From positions 1-9,257 of the forward strand of contig JBFMDN010000115.1 in NCBI GenBank assembly GCA_040753915.1: a stretch of DNA of 9,257 nt, written 5' to 3'. The notes beneath the pieces were generated by a model. That model had not been told where the DNA came from and ran no database searches. It worked only from the letters and a program-made list of their open reading frames with translations. The stretch's first letter is position 1, and each line of letters opens with the position of its first letter. The stretch comes from JBFMDN01 sp040753915 (GTDB lineage: Bacteria; Desulfobacterota; Desulfomonilia; Desulfomonilales; Desulfomonilaceae). The position numbers and the translations under genes were made by a program. Shown here piece after piece: positions 4,872-9,257 of this stretch.

Positions 4872-6904
4872 GCGAAGCTTGGCCGCGATCTCCTCGCGGT
4901 CTTCATCAGACAGCTTCGCCCAGTCCGGTTCCGTTTCGAGCACGGTGCGGGCTTTCTTGAGGTCGTCTTCATACGCGGTGCGGTCGGCCGTGTATCTCTT
5001 TTCCGTGCGGTCCACGGCGGCTCTGATTTCCCCCCGCAGCTCGGGCAGCCGTTCGAAGAACCTTTCGCTCGACAGCACTTCCTCCGCCACGGCCCTGTCT
5101 TCGGCGCTCAGGAGGTCGTTCACGGCGCCGGCGAAGAGCCATTCCGGGTCGGCCGAGGAATCCAGCATCGCCCGGGCGCATTCGCGCGAGGTCGGGGCAT
5201 GGCTGTTGCGCTTGTCGCGGATCGGCTTGACGGCGTCGCTCAGAAAGACCCAGCCGCCCGCCTGAGGGTCCTCTATAAGTCCGCATTCCTTTTCGGATGC
5301 AATTTTTCGCAGGGCTTCTCGCACCTGGTCGAGCAGCCCGGGAGACCCGATCTTTCGATAGAGCAGCGCGGCAATATTCTCCGCGGTTCGGGGAAAGGTC
5401 TCCACGGGTTGAAGGGCGGCGACCGCCTTGGCCACTCTGGTTTCGAAGGAGGCCTGCCCGAAGATCTTGGCTGTCTTCTCCACGCCTCCGATGACATGGG
5501 GCAGGACCTTGGCGATGTCCGGGCGGAGGGTGTCGTAGAAATCGTCCACGCAGGCGAGCGCACCGATCTCCCGGTCGGCGAGCTTGACGGCGTCGGCGCC
5601 GAGGACGCGGCTCTTGTCCACCAGCACGTCCTGGATGACGCGGATCGCCGACCGCAGGCCGATGCCGCCGGTGGAACGGGCGAGGGTCCGGATGAGTTCC
5701 AACAGAAGATCGAAGTGCTGCGGCAAAAACGGATGGAGACGGGTGAACGTTCCCGAATCGGGGGCGCCCTTGAACAGGGCCGTACCGGAGAGCCGGGTGT
5801 GGGTGACCAAGGACTGTCCGTGCTCCTTGAACAGGGCTTCCAACTTTTTCCGCCCCTCCTCGGATTTGTCGAGCAGACGCCGGTATGTGATCTCACGGAT
5901 GTCGCTCGTGTCGAGGTGGATGGAAATGGGGAAACGGTCCCGCAGCTTGTTGAGCTCAGCGGAATTATGCGCGGCCTTTTCGACGATTTCGCTCAAGGTC
6001 TGTTGGCCGGTGGCGGCGATCCAGACCTTGCCTTTGCCGAGCTCCTTGAGATTACGGGCCAGGCCGTCGAGGTTGAGGATCAACTCCCCCCGCGGGGCCA
6101 CGTACTGGCCGGCTTCGTCCACCAGCAACAGAATGTTTTCGTGCCCGCTCTTTCGCCTGCAGATGTCGATGATCTCACGCGTCAGCTCCCCGACGTCTCC
6201 GGCTTCCTCGAACCTCGGGCCGCGGAAGCTCTCCGACGTGGGGAAATCATCCGGCAGAACCTCCGGCACGATTTCCGCCGCGCGGGCCAATCCGATTAAC
6301 GGGTCGTTGTGGATTTCCTCCCACTCCCCGTTGTAACGCTTCCGGTATCTGTCCTTGAACTCATCGTACTTTCCGCGGCGTTCGAGGTTGAACTCGAGTC
6401 GAGCGAGCTTTTTCTCCTTGGAAAAACCAGCCCATTGCAGCACCTTCCAATAAAGCACGGTGGAAACCGGGGCGGCGGCGCCGTCGGCGAGCTGTTCGGC
6501 CCCGAGGTCGAGCAGCACCACCGCCGTGGGGCGTTTTTTGGAGACGGTGCGCAAGGCGGCCGGAATCTCGTTGCGGGGGAAACGGTCGCAGAGAAGATCG
6601 AGGAAAGGCTTGCCGCCGACCGTGCGCGTCGTATCAAGGGACGCGCCGAGGCATTTGGTGAACGAGCTCTTGCCGCTGCCGTAAAAGCCGGACACCCAGA
6701 TGCCGACCTCGGTCACCTGACCGCCCCGGACGCCTTCGCCGAAAACATCGAGGAAATTGCGAAAGCAGGACTCGATTTTGTCCGTAACCTCGTATTCGGC
6801 GACCTCGCACGCCAGGCGGTCCTCCTCCTGGGCGTAATAGTCGATGACTTTCTCAATAGTCCTGTTTATGTCACGCCTGAAGTATTCGTGGATTTTCGTC
6901 ATCG

Positions 6905-7474
6905 CTAAAGGCTTCCGATAATCGTCGAGCGATATCGGCTGTCTTCTTTGTAAAAGCCGAGGAACTTCAATCCGAATTGGCCGCTCCGTTCGCCGGGGTA
7001 GAATATGATCGTGCAGACGGCGGCTTTGTTGTGCACATATTCCTCAATGACACGGGTCCTCAGATAGGGGTGCAGAAGCTCAGCCTCCGTTAAGAAGACA
7101 ATCGTCCCCTCCGGCGCGGAGGCAATGGCTTCACTGACGCGATTTATGAGCGAGTTTCCCTGGCGCAGGAGATCACGGACCGCCTCGTTGATTTGGCAGG
7201 CGTCGGCGTCGCTTTCCAGATTGAGCCAGATATCCCATCTTCCCGACTTATCCACAATGTCCCAGATAACATCGGCAAGAGAAACCCAGCGGACATCACG
7301 GCCCGCCTCCTGTCTGATCCTCGATATCAAGCGGGGAAGGAGTTTCTTGACGGTGAGCATCATTTCGGGCGGGTAACGGAAGTAAAAGACCGGTGCGCTC
7401 TTAGCCGGATTGAGCGCATCGGGGTCTCGGATCTTGTCAAGTAGTTCCTTGAATGCGTTATCGAGCGAGTACAT
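6905..7474 (-). CDS. brxB: BrxB family BREX protein (DUF1788)
   Basis: The 189-residue protein matches the BrxB/DUF1788 outline: an N-terminal APVFYFRYPPEMMLTVKKLL segment (27-46), a central SLADVIWDIVD helix, a hydrophobic TIVFLTEAELLHPYLRTRVIEEY core (about 124-146), then CTIIFYPGERSGQFGLKFLG ending in YRSTIIGSL. BrxB is a core BREX component of unknown biochemical role. The start ATG 7474 has GAGGAG about 9 bp upstream and lies inside the end of the brxA remnant frame (stop 7458-7460), so the two were coupled. The stop is TAG 6905-6907, and brxC starts 2 bases later. No frameshift or stop interrupts it, and the length is normal, unlike brxA and brxC on either side. Confidence 0.88.
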   Translation of the reverse strand: MYSLDNAFKELLDKIRDPDALNPAKSAPVFYFRYPPEMMLTVKKLLPRLISRIRQEAGRDVRWVSLADVIWDIVDKSGRWDIWLNLESDADACQINEAVRDLLRQGNSLINRVSEAIASAPEGTIVFLTEAELLHPYLRTRVIEEYVHNKAAVCTIIFYPGERSGQFGLKFLGFYKEDSRYRSTIIGSL

Positions 7475-8261
7475 CGATCAGCTCCTCAATGGATTTGACG
7501 AGCCGGGTGAAATGCACGACCGAACCGGCGCGCTGAACGATCACCCCGCGGTGTTCCCCGATCCCGTCCAGACGCTCCACCACTCCGAAGGCGTCATTCC
7601 GAACAGCCCCCAGTCGGATGGTTGCAAAGGGAGGAGTCCGTCACGCCCGCTTCATTGAGTTCCTTGGCCAAGATCGCGGCCCCTTCATCCGACATGCGGC
7701 AATTGACGATCTCCCTGCGGCCTCGGACGACTTCGCGGAGGAATCCGACATCCCGCAGGAGACCGATAACGCAGCGGGCAATGCGCACCGACACCTTCTC
7801 CGACCACTGATTGTCCAAACGGCCGTCGTAATGTGCTTCCGACAGAAAAGAGAGCATCGGGTCCGTGTCCATGACGGGCTCCCCCTTCGGACGGCGGGCC
7901 AGTATTCACGTATCGTGAAGTCGTAGACCAGGTGGTCCTGACGTGCCGCAAATACGAACAGGAGTTCGGTGAAAACACGCCTCGGCAGGCCTGATGCAAG
8001 CACCTGTTGCAGAATCCGTGCGGGCTTGTCGCTCGGTCTCAAGAACCGCGGTGCAAACACTCTTCGCACGACGTCGCGGGTTCTGTAGGCGGTGGAGTTG
8101 CCGAGCAGCCCTTCAGTCTGGACCCTGCGCGTGAAGTCATCGAGCGGTTCATCGGGACGCCATTGTTCGAGGAGGCGACGCGTCTCTTCGATCATACCGG
8201 CACCCTTGCTGAGCGCGGTCGAGTATTTCCGCTGTACTTCTTTATCCATAGTCTTGGTCAT
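7458..8261 (-). pseudogene. brxA: brxA (DUF1819) with three apparent single-base deletions
   Basis: BrxA is the DNA-binding first core gene of most BREX operons. The frame from ATG 8261 (GGAGG 6 bp upstream, 4-base overlap with brxE) gives KYSTALSKGAGMIEETRRLL, NSTAYRTRDVVRRVFAPRF and HLVYDFTIREYWPAVRRG, the DUF1819 N-terminus. After the G5 run at 7881-7885 it turns to nonsense. Restoring one base continues as EPVMDTDPMLSFLSEAHYDG and VSVRIARCVIGLLRDVGFL. Near 7641-7652 another lost base is needed to reach DGLLPLQPSDWGLFGMTPSE, and near 7580-7588 a third to reach VVERLDGIGEHRGVIVQRAG and the SIEELIDVLAR-stop end. Three losses return to the original frame, and the natural stop TAA (7458-7460) lies 17 bases inside brxB. 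The last two shifts are inferred from coherence of the sequence with the family's C-terminal pattern as I remember it; the first is clear. Confidence 0.75.
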
Positions 8262-8812
8262 CCACGGCCTCCGTCCGTTTCGGCGGTGAAATAGGGGAAG
8301 CCGGGTTTATTCCGAGCAAACGCCGTATAGTAAACAGCGGAGGTTTTCCTGATCCCCGCCGTAGTCATAATGTCCTTGTCGGTGCCGATCCTTCTTGCTC
8401 CTGGAGCGGTGTCCTCTCTCTCGCCGCCGCACATGGGTGCGAGCAATTTCATCAACTCCTCAGGCCGCCCCATGGCGTTGCGCAATGTCGGGAAGAAATC
8501 GTCGGCGGGGTCCGGAGGCATTCGATGGAGTTCGGTTTCCAGGGACTCGGGCAGTCTGAAGAGGTGGTACACGCCGAAGCGTCCGACGGCGCGGTCATGA
8601 GCGTCACCTGCGGCCTTCCCTACTGCGTGGACCGCTGCGTGAAAGGTCGTCCGCGGATACAGACGCTCCAAGAACCTCAGCCCGGTCTCATTCATGAATT
8701 CGGTTTTCCACCATACAGGGGAGGCCGACTCACCGAGGGCGAGGACAACGGCACGCAGACGGAGGATAAGAAGGGGCAGCGGCGGTTTCTGCGTTTTGTT
8801 CTCGGTCGTCAT
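8258..8812 (-). CDS. brxE: BrxE family protein (marker of BREX type 6)
   Basis: The 184-residue protein reads LILRLRAVVLALGES, WWKTEFMNETGLRFLERLYPR, then AAGDAHDRAVGRFGVYHLFRLP. This resembles BrxE, the small protein of unknown function encoded directly before brxA in type 6 BREX loci. ATG 8812 overlaps the xre stop by 4 bases (ATGA) and has GGAGGG about 9 bp upstream. Its own TGA overlaps brxA ATG in the same way. The conserved-looking HD and HLFRLP residues may mark a functional site, but no enzymatic role is established. No damage is visible. The type 6 call depends on this gene and on order, because pglZ, brxD and brxHI are absent from the window. Confidence 0.7.
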   Translation of the reverse strand: MTTENKTQKPPLPLLILRLRAVVLALGESASPVWWKTEFMNETGLRFLERLYPRTTFHAAVHAVGKAAGDAHDRAVGRFGVYHLFRLPESLETELHRMPPDPADDFFPTLRNAMGRPEELMKLLAPMCGGEREDTAPGARRIGTDKDIMTTAGIRKTSAVYYTAFARNKPGFPYFTAETDGGRG

Positions 8813-9039
8813 CTGCGGTCGCCCTCCGGAAGCGTTAACTTGCCCTGACCGGTCATTTTTTTACAAAAGCGCTCCAGTTGGGCCTTTGCGAGCTTGGAAG
8901 GCTTGGACAGACCGTTTTCCCATCGGTTGACGGTCGCATAGCTGACGCCGAGCTGCCGGGCCAGGTCTTCCTGGCTCAAGGAAAGCTGACGTCGTATCTC
9001 TTTTACCAATACCGAAAGACTTCGACCTTCTGTATCCAT
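8809..9039 (-). CDS. XRE-family helix-turn-helix regulator of the BREX operon
   Basis: The 76-residue single-domain protein has a Cro/CI-type HTH: EIRRQLSLSQEDLARQLGVS, then the recognition helix SYATVNRWENG, then the SKPSKLAKAQLERF closing helices, followed by a short polar tail. ATG 9039 is preferred over an in-frame GTG at 9048 because AGAGG sits about 8 bp before the ATG. It is the first gene of the operon and overlaps brxE by 4 bases. Small regulators at the head of BREX operons are known to repress them. A palindrome within the promoter just upstream (9093-9112) is the obvious candidate target. It appears intact. Confidence 0.85.
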   Translation of the reverse strand: MDTEGRSLSVLVKEIRRQLSLSQEDLARQLGVSYATVNRWENGLSKPSKLAKAQLERFCKKMTGQGKLTLPEGDRR

Positions 9040-9086
9040 TCGCTGCACCTCTTGTCTGGATGGCAGACCACGGCCCCTGTCCGCAT

Positions 9087-9114
9087 TTAATAGCGAATGC
9101 TATATCGTTCGCAA
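9087..9114 (-). promoter_or_regulatory. Candidate BREX operon promoter with palindromic operator
   Basis: On the minus strand a -35-like TTGCGA (9114-9109) and a -10-like TATTAA (9092-9087) are 16 bp apart, about 48 bp before the xre start. The spacer and the -35 box are covered by a 20-bp imperfect palindrome at 9093-9112, GCGAA to TTCGC with TATA at the centre, symmetric at 16 of 20 positions. This arrangement suits autorepression by the XRE protein. It is inferred from sequence only. Confidence 0.5.
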
Positions 9115-9257
9115 GAGAAATCCGAGTCCGAGGGGTCACCCATTAAAAGGCCCTCTGTCAAGGAAAAAACCTCCCCGTTGCCAAGAAACTGAGCGTTTCT
9201 TGGCTGAGGTACGGCCGGGATGCGTACAGCGCCGCCAATGCCTGCTCTTGACCGCTG
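9115..9257. other. Window edge upstream of the BREX operon, with one perfect hairpin
   Basis: No gene is recognised. A perfect 10-bp stem GCCAAGAAAC / GTTTCTTGGC with a 5-base loop lies at 9180-9204. Neither strand has a T-run directly after the stem (on the minus strand T6 begins about 11 bases beyond it), so it is not a standard terminator; a protein-binding palindrome is equally possible. A minus-strand frame is open from the window edge to about 9090 but has no recognisable features. Confidence 0.4.

Larger units (their letters stand above)
4504..6902 (-). pseudogene. brxC: brxC (BREX P-loop ATPase), shortened and frame-disrupted
   Basis: The main frame (6902-4674, 742 codons) begins MTKIHEYFRRDINRTIEKVI and holds the BrxC P-loop: Walker A in SGFYGSGKSSF (G72-x4-GKS, 77-79), Walker B in ILLLVDEAGQY (D262-E263), and a WIAATGQQ sensor strand (294-301). 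BrxC is a large AAA+-like ATPase essential for BREX, usually about 1,200 residues. Here only about 800 codons separate start and natural stop. The ATPase half runs normally to about residue 565 and then passes quickly into what looks like the C-terminal coiled region (FFERLPELR, YEDDLKKARTVL, PDWAKLSDEDRE). The middle therefore seems deleted. Near the end, SGQWAVDSGQ (678-687) is encoded by heptamer repeats. A second heptamer patch at 4695-4721 shifts the frame. The true tail (VVEADVLLEP to KRIKVL, stop TGA 4504) follows in another frame. The product is probably not functional. Confidence 0.82.

Noticed and set aside
4689..6299. Long open frames on the + strand (536 and about 250 codons) opposite brxC
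   Set aside because: They are antisense shadows of a GC-rich gene; no family motif, and brxC on the other strand carries Walker motifs.

Overview
The window reads as a decayed defence island from a moderately GC-rich bacterium. The style of the genes (addiction-module antitoxin/ParE, MazEF, MntA-HepT, an IS1634-type element, AGTGGRC heptamer repeats inside a gene) reminds me of Desulfobacterota and related sediment or groundwater bacteria. That assignment is an impression, because no taxonomic marker gene is present.

Left part, + strand (1-1906): after about 390 bp with no recognisable gene comes a damaged addiction-module antitoxin/ParE pair (389-867). The antitoxin carries an in-frame TGA and the toxin lost its C-terminus at a GGGGTCA-type repeat. 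Next is a 342-bp segment bounded by 26-bp inverted repeats (846-1187), then an apparently intact mazEF pair with a clear sigma-70 promoter and operator (1207-1849), then a third copy of the same repeat (1862-1884).

Middle (1907-3756): an IS1634/IS4-type insertion sequence with matching terminal inverted repeats. Its 538-codon transposase on the - strand is interrupted by two amber codons, both at positions where I expect leucine.

Right part, - strand (3757-9092, transcribed leftwards): the promoter-proximal half of a BREX phage-defence operon in the order xre regulator, brxE, brxA, brxB, brxC, mntA, hepT, pglX'. The presence of brxE points to BREX type 6 (brxE-brxA-brxB-brxC-pglX-pglZ-brxD-brxHI). 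Almost every junction overlaps by a few bases or has a 2-base gap, so this was one translationally coupled transcription unit. The unexpected part is an MntA-HepT (MNT/HEPN) toxin-antitoxin pair wedged between brxC and pglX, with the pglX start codon inside the end of hepT.

The system looks dead. brxA has three apparent single-base losses that together return to the original frame. brxC is about 400 residues shorter than usual and carries two heptamer-repeat insertions, one of which breaks the frame. pglX has an amber codon at codon 6 and is cut by the IS after about 33 codons. The rest of pglX, and pglZ, brxD and brxHI, are not on the other side of the IS, so an IS-adjacent deletion or rearrangement is likely. 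mntA-hepT, brxB, brxE, the xre gene and mazEF still look intact, so the addiction modules appear to have outlived the BREX machinery around them. No rRNA, tRNA or CRISPR array was seen.
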